Source of the DNA: Nitrospirota bacterium
Lineage (GTDB): Bacteria > Nitrospirota > Thermodesulfovibrionia > UBA6902
Direction of reading: 5' to 3'
DNA: 64,000 nucleotides
NCBI GenBank assembly: GCA_016207885.1
Contig: JACQZE010000008.1
Location: 62,001-126,000 of the forward strand
Within the stretch, counting starts at the first letter, position 1; each line of letters opens with the position of its first letter. Under the pieces are notes generated by a model. The model did no database searches. It was not told the origin of the DNA and saw only the letters and a program-made list of their open reading frames with translations. The position numbers and the translations under genes were made by a program. This document shows positions 17,501-24,879 of this stretch, in pieces.

Positions 17501-17633
17501 CAACAGGTATCTCGACATTCGGATACATCTCCACAGAGAGCTGGCGGTACGAAAAAATGCCTAATACGACAAGGGTCAGCATTATTACCGCTGCAAAGAC
17601 AGGCCGCTTTATGGAAAGGTCGGAAATAAGCAT
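14529..17633 (-). CDS. RND multidrug efflux pump, HAE1 type
   Basis: 1034 residues, the normal AcrB/MexB length. The N terminus (DLSIKRPVFAAVIML) is the first transmembrane helix, followed by PNVEIPVVSI and the porter domain. The proton-relay aspartates are in GLLIDDAIVVREN in TM4, and the C-terminal half repeats the fold. It exports hydrophobic compounds by proton antiport through the partner adaptor and TolC. Substrate cannot be predicted from sequence. Three bases separate it from the adaptor. Confidence 0.93.
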   Translation of the reverse strand: MLISDLSIKRPVFAAVIMLTLVVLGIFSYRQLSVEMYPNVEIPVVSIITKFPGASPESVERELTKKIEEAVNPIAGVKRVISYSREGVSTVVVEFRLEEKINEVAQEARAKINAVRGELPQGIEDPIIQKLDFNALPVISLAVRSSSLSNRDLTLLVEKKIKRRLETVSGVGKVYLVGSAKREVNVVIDPGRIESLGIGVDTVINGLRSENVNTPLGRLHRGNTEYPLRIAGKPDNVEQFRSMVIGERDGRPIRLGEVAEVVDGIEEERSLALVNGIPAVALDIQKQSGANMVEVVDAIIKRVAQLQAELPSGVTLDVVRDASTMTRDSLKDVQETMIIGGLLTILIVFCFINSWRSTVITGLTLPISVISSFIIMNALGMTLNIMTLMALSLAIGLLIDDAIVVRENIVRHLERGEDHFTAARNGTSEIGLAVLATTMSILAVFVPVAYMKGIVGRFFFSFGITVAFAVSVSLLVSFTLDPMLSSRWYDPSIHREGRRGFISRILDRFNDFFEDMADRYRHLIAWALAHRKTVLFSALAAFAGGIMIFGMLESSFMTNFDKGEFQISFKTAPDASLDESRGRLNAMLTALNNIPEIDHTYSTVGAGDSGTVQSGVVYIKLKERSERNRKQDAIQQDVRDRLQRIPGIKISIEEAGGVGSSIKPLVVNVRGEDIALLKKYSAELKDKMYGIPGIVDIEATLESDIPEYRLTVDREKAVNAGIMTDRIVRTVSALVGGEAVTTYEDEDGDSVDVRVRLPEHLRRDPAQVQNLRFAVQRGNRPSALMPLSNIASYDVSNSPSEINRQALTREVVITANLDGVPIGTAMSNVQKASENISMEPGYKIIFSGEAEDMAESFGYMGESLILAVLLVYLILAAQFESFLEPFAIMLSLPLSIVGMAGMLFMTGDTVNIMSLIGLIMLMGLVTKNAILLVDYAKVLRGRGMERSEAVITAGRTRLRPILMTTLAMVFGMMPLTFALGSGSEMRAPMARAVIGGLLTSTVLTLLVVPVVYTVLDDFSAWIGKRFSSKKAVTT

Positions 17634-17636
17634 TTA

Positions 17637-18797
17637 CTATTTTTCCTGTCCGCCAGAGACAATCACTTTGTCATTGTCCTTCAGGTTAAAGCTGCCGCGC
17701 ACAACCAGCAGCTCGCCAAGATTCAATCCTGAAACGATCTCCACCTGATCTCCAGCGATAACGCCGATTGCGATCTCCCTGTAATGCGCAATGTCATTCT
17801 CAATTATGTATGCGCCTGCCTTCTTGCCGGCAACATTAAGGCCTGTGAGAGCTGAGCGCGGAACCTGTATGACAGACTTCGTGGTACCTGTCTGGATGGT
17901 TCCTTTAGCAAAAAGCCCTGTTTTTAATTCTCCGGATGAATTCACAACTTCAGCGGTCACTTTTATTGATCTGTCAGCTTCATCAACTGAAGGGTTTATA
18001 TACATGACCTTGCCTGAAAATATTTTGTCAGGAAGCGCGTCAACAGTGAAGGCCAGAGGGTCGCCGACTTTTATGGCAGCCATATTTACTGACGGAACCG
18101 TTACGGTAAGTTTGAGCATCCTGTTATCAACGATCTTGAAAAGCGGCTTTGCCGCACCTGTGTCGCTGGTAAGGTCGCCCACATTCACATCACGCAGTGA
18201 AACGATCCCATCCATAGGGGAAAGTATCAGCCCTTTGGCAAGGCGCGCCTGAAGCGAGCGCAGTTCTCCTTCTGCCGCGCTGATCCGGGCTCGAGCCGCT
18301 TCAACTCCTGCATTAGCCGCCTCTGCCTCTGATACGGCATCTTCATAATTCTGCTGTGTGGCAAGGCCGAATTCTTTGAGCTTCTGCACGCGGGCCTTTT
18401 CTCGATCTGCCCGCTGCGCTGCGACCTGTGTCAGAAGGTATTCTGCCTTTGCCGATTCAACGGAAGCCTCTGCCCTTTTTACAAGAGCATCTGTCTCGCT
18501 CAGGTCTATCCGGGCAAGCGGCTCATTATTCTTTACACTCACCCATTCAGTAACATAAACATCACTTATGAGCCCTGGGATCTGTGCCTTTACAACCGCC
18601 TCGTATTTTGGAGTGAGGTCGCCGACCACATCGATACCCTCTGTCAGTTCTGATGCTGTAACCTTTATGGTTTCTACTGCTACCGCAGGACGGGCAGCCT
18701 TGTCCTTATTTGCTTCATCAGTCTTTTTTGAAGTACAGCCGGATGTCCAGAGTAATGAAATGGAAATGATAAATAATAATAGTATCTTCCTGTTCAA
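17637..18797 (-). CDS. RND periplasmic adaptor lipoprotein
   Basis: 386 residues with a lipobox (WTSGC, lipidated Cys21). Membrane-fusion-protein order: lipoyl half, long alpha-hairpin (about 100-180), second lipoyl half (GLILSPMDGIVSLRDVNVGD), beta-barrel and membrane-proximal domain. It bridges pump and TolC and heads the three-gene operon. No regulator gene is adjacent. Confidence 0.92.
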   Translation of the reverse strand: MNRKILLLFIISISLLWTSGCTSKKTDEANKDKAARPAVAVETIKVTASELTEGIDVVGDLTPKYEAVVKAQIPGLISDVYVTEWVSVKNNEPLARIDLSETDALVKRAEASVESAKAEYLLTQVAAQRADREKARVQKLKEFGLATQQNYEDAVSEAEAANAGVEAARARISAAEGELRSLQARLAKGLILSPMDGIVSLRDVNVGDLTSDTGAAKPLFKIVDNRMLKLTVTVPSVNMAAIKVGDPLAFTVDALPDKIFSGKVMYINPSVDEADRSIKVTAEVVNSSGELKTGLFAKGTIQTGTTKSVIQVPRSALTGLNVAGKKAGAYIIENDIAHYREIAIGVIAGDQVEIVSGLNLGELLVVRGSFNLKDNDKVIVSGGQEK

Positions 18798-18942
18798 TGG
18801 AGTTCACCTTCGCTTAAATTTTTATAACAGATTTATGCAGATAATATTATACAATTAAGCAGGTTTTGTTTGGGTAATTGAACAAAAGAAGGGGAATGCA
18901 GTGTTTCTAATATTTCCTTATAGTGCCGAATGTTCCTTTTTG

Positions 18943-18972
18943 TTGACATAATAATAAATCTATAGGCATAAT
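18943..18972 (+). promoter_or_regulatory. promoter of the TumE/TumA module
   Basis: TTGACA, an 18-bp spacer and CATAAT. The -10 box ends 12 bases before the ATG at 18985 and no Shine-Dalgarno is visible, so the mRNA may be nearly leaderless. Confidence 0.6.
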
Positions 18973-18984
18973 ATACCAATACAA

Positions 18985-19275
18985 ATGAAAGCTCAACTGA
19001 TAGAGAATACAAAGGTCATTGACGGATCGGGAAATATCATTGAGGTAAAATTATGGAAATTGCCGGAAGCTACAGAAGACCGGCCGCACGGTTACAAATA
19101 TTCACTGGTTTATATTGTTGACGATGCCCGAGTAATAGGTTATGACAACGCAGAAGGCAAGGGAGACCATAGGCATATCAGAGGAAATGAGAAACCGTTC
19201 AAGTTTACCAACATAAGAAAATTGATCCATGATTTCTACAGAGATATTGAGAAATATAAGGGAGGCGAACTATGA
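18985..19275 (+). CDS. TumE-family toxin (DUF6516)
   Basis: A 96-residue protein with YSLVYIVDDARVIGYDN and a KGDHRHIRG segment, typical of DUF6516, now described as the TumE toxin of a two-gene TA family. Toxin-first order is usual for this family. The stop overlaps the start of the DNA-binding partner by four bases. The target is not certain. Confidence 0.7.
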   Translation: MKAQLIENTKVIDGSGNIIEVKLWKLPEATEDRPHGYKYSLVYIVDDARVIGYDNAEGKGDHRHIRGNEKPFKFTNIRKLIHDFYRDIEKYKGGEL

Positions 19276-19637
19276 GAGTCAAGAAGATAAAAATAGGCTT
19301 TAAAGAAGTAAAGACAGCCTTAGAAGAATTCGCCGGAAGGGCAGAGGCTATAGAGCGTGGCGAAAAAGTTAAGAAAGAGACCGGTGTTTATTTCACCAGC
19401 TTTGAGGCATTCAGAAAGGTATTTACACCCAAGAGGCTTGAACTCCTGCACACGATAAAGATCATGAAGCCTTCATCCATCAATGAGCTTGCACGCATGG
19501 CAAAAAGGGACGTTAAGAACGTTGCAGATGATGTTAAGTATCTTGAACAGATAGGGCTGATCGAGAAGAAAGAGACAAACAATAAAACAGCGCCGGTAAT
19601 CAAATATGACAGGATAGCCTTAGAAATAGCGGTATAG
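19272..19637 (+). CDS. TumA-like helix-turn-helix antitoxin
   Basis: A 121-residue basic protein. A winged helix-turn-helix lies in the second half (KPSSINELARMAKRDVKNVA, then YLEQIGLIEKKE), resembling the HVO_A0114-type DNA-binding proteins that accompany DUF6516 toxins. The N-terminal part (residues 1-45) probably holds the toxin-binding segment. Likely autoregulator of the promoter at 18943. Confidence 0.7.
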   Translation: MRVKKIKIGFKEVKTALEEFAGRAEAIERGEKVKKETGVYFTSFEAFRKVFTPKRLELLHTIKIMKPSSINELARMAKRDVKNVADDVKYLEQIGLIEKKETNNKTAPVIKYDRIALEIAV

Positions 19638-19646
19638 CAAGGAAAT

Positions 19647-19696
19647 CAAATGGAGCCACCGAGCGGAATCGAACCGCTGACCTGCTGATTACGAAT
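19647..19696. repeat. displaced 3' portion of tRNA-Thr (left end of element)
   Basis: 50 bp identical to 21825-21874, the 3' portion of tRNA-Thr including the CCA end and reaching into the anticodon loop. It is followed by unrelated sequence, so no tRNA is encoded here. Interpreted as one att end of the element 19647-21874. Confidence 0.9.
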
Positions 19697-19764
19697 GAGT
19701 GAAGGAAGGGTGATGGGGTTTTCCTAATCCTTCCTAATATTGCTTAATTTTCAGTAGGTACCAC

Positions 19765-19797
19765 AAGAAGGGGAGGGAACTTTTCCCTCCCCTTCTT
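19765..19797. terminator. strong hairpin terminator
   Basis: A 15-bp perfect stem (AAGAAGGGGAGGGAA paired with its complement, loop CTT), with A- and T-runs at its edges. It follows the displaced tRNA fragment and isolates the element from the TumE/TumA unit. Confidence 0.75.
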
Positions 19798-19919
19798 TAT
19801 TTCCCCCTGTGACTACTATACAAAAACTATACAGTTCATAACATATCAGTGGATTATTTATCTTGAATTAATCCCACCTTTTTTCTATTATTTAGCATAC
19901 ACATTGGAGAAAAGGCATT

Positions 19920-20639
19920 ATGAAAAATGAACTCAATATTTTTAAGAGATTAATGATAAAAAATATTTTACTATTTATTGCCACTGCAACTCTTTTGAGT
20001 TGTGCTTCTACGAATAGAAATTATGCTTGGGTTAATTCTGCCCCCGAACTACACAATCAGAATGTGTTAAATCGTGACTTAGCATTTTGCGATGAATATT
20101 CAATTAATGCAAGCATGGGCATGCCTACTACAACCCAACCAAGTGGATATAACATTGACTATTATAATGTTGGTGGAATAGGGTATGGTTCTGTTACACC
20201 TAAAAAGACCTGGGGTGACTCCGTAGCAGAAATTGGAATGGAAATTGATAAATCAAGCAGAAAGAGAAGTGCCTTCAGTAATTGTATGACTTCAAGGGGA
20301 TGGAGCACCGAATATGCTGATGATTCTTCTGGTCAAGAGATAAATGGCGTGGGGGATGGACAAGGGACAATGACATGGGCAAATGGAGATGTTTATGTTG
20401 GTCAATGGAAAAATGACAAGTTGCATGGACAGGGAACAAAGACATGGGCAAATGGCGCTAAATATGTTGGTCAATGGAACAACAGTCAAATGCATGGGCA
20501 GGGTACTTATACATGGGCAAATGGGGAAACGTATATAGGTCAATGGAAAAATGGTCTAAGGGAAGGAATAGGAACACATACATATTTAAATGGCAAAAAA
20601 GATGTTGGGCAATGGGAAAATAATAATTTTATAAAATAG
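19920..20639 (+). CDS. MORN-repeat lipoprotein
   Basis: 239 residues. A lipobox (ATLLSC, Cys28) marks an export lipoprotein; an internal ATG 11 codons in gives a more standard signal length. The C-terminal third has about four MORN repeats (WANGDVYVGQWKNDKLHGQG and similar), beta-hairpin units that usually bind lipids or proteins. The middle region with glycine/tyrosine-rich sequence is unassigned. It is a single gene with low G+C lying inside the tRNA-bounded element. Cargo role unknown. Confidence 0.75.
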   Translation: MKNELNIFKRLMIKNILLFIATATLLSCASTNRNYAWVNSAPELHNQNVLNRDLAFCDEYSINASMGMPTTTQPSGYNIDYYNVGGIGYGSVTPKKTWGDSVAEIGMEIDKSSRKRSAFSNCMTSRGWSTEYADDSSGQEINGVGDGQGTMTWANGDVYVGQWKNDKLHGQGTKTWANGAKYVGQWNNSQMHGQGTYTWANGETYIGQWKNGLREGIGTHTYLNGKKDVGQWENNNFIK

Positions 20640-20823
20640 ATTTCTTTCTAAATAAATGCACAAGACTATGCGGATAGATTCTTAACTTTAATTATTAATT
20701 AATGAAACTTAATATCATGTTTCTTTGTTTCACCTGGTTTTTTAAAAACTAAAATAGTTAAGTAGCACATTTAATATGTAAATAATCTTTAGCGGCTTGG
20801 TTGATTCCAAGCTCTTTTTTCTG

Positions 20824-20852
20824 TTGACATAATAACTACATTGATGTAATCT
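20824..20852 (+). promoter_or_regulatory. promoter of the HicA/HicB-like module
   Basis: TTGACA, a 17-bp spacer and TAATCT, 37 bases before the ATG at 20890, which is preceded by a GGGAG ribosome site. Confidence 0.55.
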
Positions 20853-20889
20853 TAATTATCATAACCGTTTAATATGGGAGATAATAGAT

Positions 20890-21522
20890 ATGAACTTTAA
20901 CAGTAAAACTGTATCAAAAATCACAGGTTTAAGTTTCAGGCAGGTTGATTACTGGGATAGGACTCATTTTATAAAACCGTCAGTCAGTGAGGCTTCCGGC
21001 TACGGCTCTGTGAGACTTTACTCTTTCAATGACCTAATACAGTTGAAGGTTGCAAAGACTCTCATGGATAAAGGCATCAGTCTTCAGCAGATAAGAAAGG
21101 CTGTTATTTATCTTAAAAAGAACATGCCTGAAATAATAAAACCTCTACTGGAACTCAGATTCTTAACGGACGGAGAGACGATCTTTGTGATTACAAATGA
21201 TAAGAAAGAAATCATTGATACACTGAAAAGCGGTCAGCTTGTCTTCTCAATTGCGCTTGGAGAGATTGTAGAAGAACTCAAAGGAGAGGTTGTAGACTTG
21301 CAGAAAGAGAAGAAATACTCTGTTTTTGTTAAAGGTAAAAAATATGGGGTTGTCTTACATCCAGACACAGAAGACGGTGGATACTGGATAGAATGTCCCT
21401 CACTTCCCGGATGCGCCTCACAGGGTGAAACTATTGAAGAAGCCCTTGAGATGATCAAGGACTCTATTGAGGGACATCTTGAGGTTATTAATAAAAAGAG
21501 AAAGGTTAAGAAGGCTTCATGA
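20890..21522 (+). CDS. MerR-type HTH fused to a HicB antitoxin domain
   Basis: 210 residues in two parts. Residues 1-75 are a MerR-like winged helix (TVSKITGLSFRQVDYWDRT, then DLIQLKVAKTLMDKGISLQQI). A linker of about 60 residues follows. Residues 140-205 are a HicB fold (YSVFVKGKKYGVVLHPD, GGYWIECPSLPGCASQGET, EEALEMIKDSIEGHLE). HicB antitoxins usually carry a short ribbon-helix-helix or helix-turn-helix at the C terminus; here a large MerR module sits at the N terminus, suggesting autoregulation through MerR-type DNA distortion. The gene overlaps hicA by four bases. Antitoxin role is inferred from domain and context. Confidence 0.8.
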   Translation: MNFNSKTVSKITGLSFRQVDYWDRTHFIKPSVSEASGYGSVRLYSFNDLIQLKVAKTLMDKGISLQQIRKAVIYLKKNMPEIIKPLLELRFLTDGETIFVITNDKKEIIDTLKSGQLVFSIALGEIVEELKGEVVDLQKEKKYSVFVKGKKYGVVLHPDTEDGGYWIECPSLPGCASQGETIEEALEMIKDSIEGHLEVINKKRKVKKAS

Positions 21523-21749
21523 GCAGCCTGCACAATCTGAAATCTCAGAGGGTAATAAAGGCATTTGAAAGAGCCGGCTGGAAGGTTGAAGTGCAAAGAG
21601 GCAGTCATGTGAAACTGACAAAAGAAGGAAGCCAGTTTATCCTTTCAATCCCGATGCACAAAGGCAAGCCAGTGAAACAGGGATTATTGAGAGACCAGAT
21701 AGCAAAGGCAGAGCTGACGGTAGAGGAGTTTTTGAAGTTGTATAGATAG
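21519..21749 (+). CDS. hicA: HicA mRNA interferase toxin
   Basis: A 76-residue double-stranded-RNA-binding-like protein with the catalytic histidine in the RGSH motif (His30), a preceding GWKVEVQ strand and the KPVKQGLLRDQI segment of HicA. It cleaves mRNA independently of ribosomes in characterised members. Antitoxin-first order with four-base overlap. Confidence 0.9.
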   Translation: MSSLHNLKSQRVIKAFERAGWKVEVQRGSHVKLTKEGSQFILSIPMHKGKPVKQGLLRDQIAKAELTVEEFLKLYR

Positions 21750-21828
21750 TGTAGGCATACAAAGCTGATAAGCGGGTATTTCTGCCGGTATCGATCTAAG
21801 AAATCTCTTTGCATCTCCATAAAGCAAA

Positions 21829-21904
21829 TGGAGCCACCGAGCGGAATCGAACCGCTGACCTGCTGATTACGAATCAGCTGCTCTACCAACTGAGCTACGG
21901 TGGC
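21829..21904 (-). tRNA. tRNA-Thr (CGT anticodon)
   Basis: Reads as a full cloverleaf on the minus strand: acceptor GCCACCG/CGGTGGC, D arm AGCTCAGTTGGTAGAGC, anticodon stem GCTGA/TCAGC with loop TTCGTAA (anticodon CGT), and T arm with GGTTCGATTCC. Discriminator U followed by an encoded CCA. Its 3' portion is repeated at 19647. Confidence 0.95.
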
Positions 21905-22083
21905 GCTTCTCTGAAAAGAGGCTTTATATTCTATACCAGAAATACGATTTATTGCCAGAGCAGTATTAAAGATTTTTGACAGGATATATGTCACAAGCGG
22001 GCATGGAAGTAATGATGCTGATCATCACGGAACTGCTTGTCTTATGAGGATGCCGAGAGAGGGTATGCCGGAAGAGCGTGGGG

Positions 22084-22668
22084 CTACATTCCTTTTGATA
22101 TACGCTCTTCTTCTTCCTGCTCGGTCTTGCAGTCAACGCATAAAGTAGTTACAGGCCTGGCCTGAAGGCGCTTGATGCCTATCTCTTCGCCGCAGGCTTC
22201 GCAAAACCCGTAGGTCTTTGTTTTGATGCGCTCTATCGTCTGGTCGATCTTCTTCAGAAGGCCTCTGTCCCTGTCCCTGAGCCTGAGCATGAAGTTCCTG
22301 TCAGTCTCCGCGGTTGCCTGGTCCCCCATGTCAGGGTAGTTAAGGTCTCCCGGCAGGAGATGAAGTGTTTCTGAGGCCTCTTTAAGCAGGGCTTCTTTCT
22401 GCAGCTGAAGGTTATGCTGTATATCAAGAATGGCTTTTTCTCTATTTGTTGGCACTGGTTTTTTACCTGATCCTTTTTTTACCGGAGTTGTTTTGACGAC
22501 AGCCTTCTTTGCGGCTGCTTTCTTTACAGCCTTTACAGCGGCCTTTTTAACCGCAACTTTCTTCTTTACGGGAGCAGCAGCCTTCTTTGCAGAGGCCTTT
22601 TTCTTTATTACTGTCTTTTTCTTAGCTGTCTTTTTAGGAGTATTTTTATTGACCGGTTTTTTTGCCAT
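22084..22668 (-). CDS. DksA/TraR-type zinc-finger protein with histone-H1-like tail
   Basis: 194 residues. The C-terminal two thirds is DksA/TraR-like: coiled-coil helices, then a C4 zinc finger CEAC-x17-CVDC near the end. Such proteins enter the RNA polymerase secondary channel. DMGDQATAETD matches the coiled-coil tip region of DksA-like proteins. The first about 75 residues are almost only Lys, Ala, Val, Thr and Pro (KKTAKKKTVIKKK and similar), like bacterial histone-H1-type tails, and probably bind DNA or RNA non-specifically. The combination suggests a nucleoid-tethered transcription modulator, which is inference. Confidence 0.8.
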   Translation of the reverse strand: MAKKPVNKNTPKKTAKKKTVIKKKASAKKAAAPVKKKVAVKKAAVKAVKKAAAKKAVVKTTPVKKGSGKKPVPTNREKAILDIQHNLQLQKEALLKEASETLHLLPGDLNYPDMGDQATAETDRNFMLRLRDRDRGLLKKIDQTIERIKTKTYGFCEACGEEIGIKRLQARPVTTLCVDCKTEQEEEERISKGM

Positions 22669-22846
22669 TTTAATATGCCTCCGAATTCAGCATGATATTT
22701 ATGTAAGAACAGCATGTACGATAACAAATTTATTTTTTCAAGTCAAACATTATAAAAGACGGTTAACTGAGGATGCTTGACAAAGATAATGTATTTATAT
22801 AACTTACAATTCAAGTGCGAGTCCCACTATATAAAGGAATACTATT

Positions 22847-23818
22847 TTGCTCATGAATGACGCCCTTCTTTCTGTTGAAGGCCTCAGTGTATCTTTTCAA
22901 ACAGATGCCGGACATATCAAGGCGGTTGACGGAGTAACGTTCAGTGTCGCGCAGGAAGATACCGTAAGTATTGTCGGCGAAAGCGGTTCCGGCAAGACAT
23001 TGACCGCCCTCTCGATAATGAACCTGCTGCCGTCAAATGCTGTGTCTTCAGGCAGTGTGGTATTTAAGGGAGATGAGATATCTTCCTGGAGAGAAGACAG
23101 GATGCGCGGCATAAGGGGCAGGGATATCGCGATGGTATTTCAGGAGCCTATGACCTTTCTCAACCCGGTCTTTACCGTCGGGTATCAGATCGCCGAGGCG
23201 CTCACCACTCATATTGATATCTCCATGAAGGATGCCATGTCTCAAGCGGTAGAGCTTTTGAGAAAGGTGAATATCCCGTCTCCGGAATTAAGGATAAAGG
23301 AATATCCCCACCAGATGAGCGGCGGCATGAGGCAGCGGGCGATGATCGCGATGGCGATAGCATGTAATCCCTCGCTTGTTATCGCGGATGAACCGACCAC
23401 GGCGCTTGACGTCACGATACAGGCGCAGATACTTGAGCTGTTAGGCAGGCTTAAAGAGAGCAACAGGATGTCGCTCCTCCTTATCACTCATGACCTCGGG
23501 ATAGTTGCTGAATGGGCATCACGGGTTGTTGTGATGTATGCAGGAAGAATAGTCGAGAACGCTCCTGTCAAAGATATCTTTCTCAATCCCAAACATCCTT
23601 ATACGATCGGGCTTCTTGAATCGCTTCCGGGCAAGAAGGGTGTAAAGCTGAATCCTATTCCCGGCCAAGTGCCTGCGCTTGACGCGTTTCCGCCGGGATG
23701 CAAATTTTCAACACGATGCAGATATGTTATGAATGAATGCCTTAAGAAGGAGCCTGAACTTATTCCGGCAGGAAACCCCGGCCATCTCAGCAGGTGCATA
23801 AGGGCTATGGAACTGTAA
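22847..23818 (+). CDS. oligopeptide/dipeptide ABC transporter ATPase (DppD/OppD-like)
   Basis: About 323 residues. Walker A GESGSGKT, signature MSGGMRQR, Walker B LVIADEPTTALD, His switch LITHD, and the C-terminal oligopeptide-transporter tail with a cysteine-rich region (CKFSTRCRY, later C residues) that can bind an Fe-S cluster in this family. An AAGGA site suits the TTG start at 22847 better than the ATG two codons on. It overlaps the next gene. No permease or binding-protein gene is adjacent, so partners must be elsewhere. Confidence 0.88.
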   Translation: MLMNDALLSVEGLSVSFQTDAGHIKAVDGVTFSVAQEDTVSIVGESGSGKTLTALSIMNLLPSNAVSSGSVVFKGDEISSWREDRMRGIRGRDIAMVFQEPMTFLNPVFTVGYQIAEALTTHIDISMKDAMSQAVELLRKVNIPSPELRIKEYPHQMSGGMRQRAMIAMAIACNPSLVIADEPTTALDVTIQAQILELLGRLKESNRMSLLLITHDLGIVAEWASRVVVMYAGRIVENAPVKDIFLNPKHPYTIGLLESLPGKKGVKLNPIPGQVPALDAFPPGCKFSTRCRYVMNECLKKEPELIPAGNPGHLSRCIRAMEL

Positions 23819-24762
23819 TGGAACTTCTGAGAGTCGAGGGGCTGAAGAAATATTTTCATCTGAAGGGCAAGCGCTTTGTTAAGGCGGTTGATGATGTCAG
23901 CTTCTCTGTTTCAAAGGGCGAGGTCTTCGGACTTGTCGGTGAGAGTGGCTGCGGCAAATCTACTGTCGCTAAAATGATCCTGCGGCTGATCGAGCCTACT
24001 GAAGGGAAGATCTATTTTAACGGGATCGATGTTGTCATTGCGGGGAGAAGTGAACTCTCAAAGATAAGAAAGGGGCTTCAGATAATTTTTCAGGATCCGC
24101 TTGCCTCTCTTAATCCGAGAAAGAATATAATTGACGCTGTCGGAGAGGCGCTTATAATTAACAACATGGTTAACAGAGGTGATGTTAAGGAACGCGTCGT
24201 TCATCTTCTTGAGAAGGTCGGTATAGATCCTGACGCGCTTTACAGGTATCCCCACGAGTTCAGCGGCGGGCAGAGGCAGCGAATATGCATAGCCAGGGCT
24301 CTTGCTGTTGAGCCGGAGCTGCTGGTTGCGGATGAGGCTCTTTCCGCTCTTGATGTATCGATACAGGCGCAGATAATGAACCTGATGCAGGACCTTCGGA
24401 AAGATTCAGGGTTGTCATATGTCTTTATCAGCCATAACCTGCTTGCGATAGAGCACTTCAGCGACAGAGTGGCGGTGATGTATCTCGGGAAGATAATCGA
24501 GCTCTCAAAGACAGATGAACTTTTTGAGAGGCCTCTGCATCCATATACCGAGGCGCTTCTTTCAGCAGTGCCGAAGCCTGAGGTTACAGATAAGAAGGAG
24601 AGGATAATACTTGAGGGCGATGTGCCGAGCCCTGTGAATATACCAACAGGCTGTCCGTTCCATCCACGCTGCCATAAAAGGTTCGGGCCGTGCGATAAGG
24701 AGGTTCCGTTACTTATAGATCAAGGCAACGGAAGGCTGGTCTCGTGCCATTTGTGGGGATGA
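23818..24762 (+). CDS. oligopeptide/dipeptide ABC transporter ATPase (DppF/OppF-like)
   Basis: The start is placed at the ATG overlapping the upstream stop (TAATG), giving [13 protein letters not shown]. About 314 residues with [40 protein letters not shown] and a C-terminal [15 protein letters not shown] tail. Forms the heterodimeric ATPase with the upstream protein. Aspartate-glutamate-alanine in the Walker B (DEAL) is usual for this subunit. Confidence 0.88.
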   Translation: MELLRVEGLKKYFHLKGKRFVKAVDDVSFSVSKGEVFGLVGESGCGKSTVAKMILRLIEPTEGKIYFNGIDVVIAGRSELSKIRKGLQIIFQDPLASLNPRKNIIDAVGEALIINNMVNRGDVKERVVHLLEKVGIDPDALYRYPHEFSGGQRQRICIARALAVEPELLVADEALSALDVSIQAQIMNLMQDLRKDSGLSYVFISHNLLAIEHFSDRVAVMYLGKIIELSKTDELFERPLHPYTEALLSAVPKPEVTDKKERIILEGDVPSPVNIPTGCPFHPRCHKRFGPCDKEVPLLIDQGNGRLVSCHLWG

Positions 24763-24794
24763 GAAAAGAGTTAAGAGTTATGAGTTAAGTAGGC

Positions 24795-24852
24795 GTCATT
24801 CCGGCTTGTCCGGAATCATTTTTAAGAAAGATACTGGACAAGCCAGTATGAC
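24795..24852. repeat. dispersed inverted repeat (copy 1)
   Basis: Arms starting GTCATTCCGGCTTGTCC and ending GGACAAGCCAGTATGAC form a long imperfect hairpin in the gap before pdxJ. The same arm sequence recurs at 33131-33200. It is preceded by a short GAGTTA-type repeat. A REP/MITE-like dispersed element without a gene. Confidence 0.8.
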
Positions 24853-24879
24853 AGAACCATAAAATTTATGGAGGTCTAA

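Larger units (their letters stand above)
19647..21874. mobile_element. 2.2-kb element inserted at tRNA-Thr, no integrase
   Basis: Bounded by exact 50-bp direct repeats of the tRNA-Thr 3' portion, the classic footprint of tyrosine-recombinase integration at a tRNA gene; the tRNA at the right end is intact. The contents are a MORN lipoprotein and the HicA/MerR-HicB module, all more A/T-rich than the surroundings. No integrase, excisionase or replication gene is visible, so it was mobilised in trans or is a deletion remnant. Two ACTATAC direct repeats near 19815-19831 could be arm-type binding sites. Confidence 0.75.

Noticed and set aside
19272-19637. TumE/TumA module inside the tRNA-Thr element
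   Set aside because: It ends ten bases before the left 50-bp repeat, so it lies outside the repeat-bounded segment; it may be a separate acquisition.
22847-24762. Complete peptide import operon
   Set aside because: Only the two ATPases are present; no permease or binding protein is encoded nearby.
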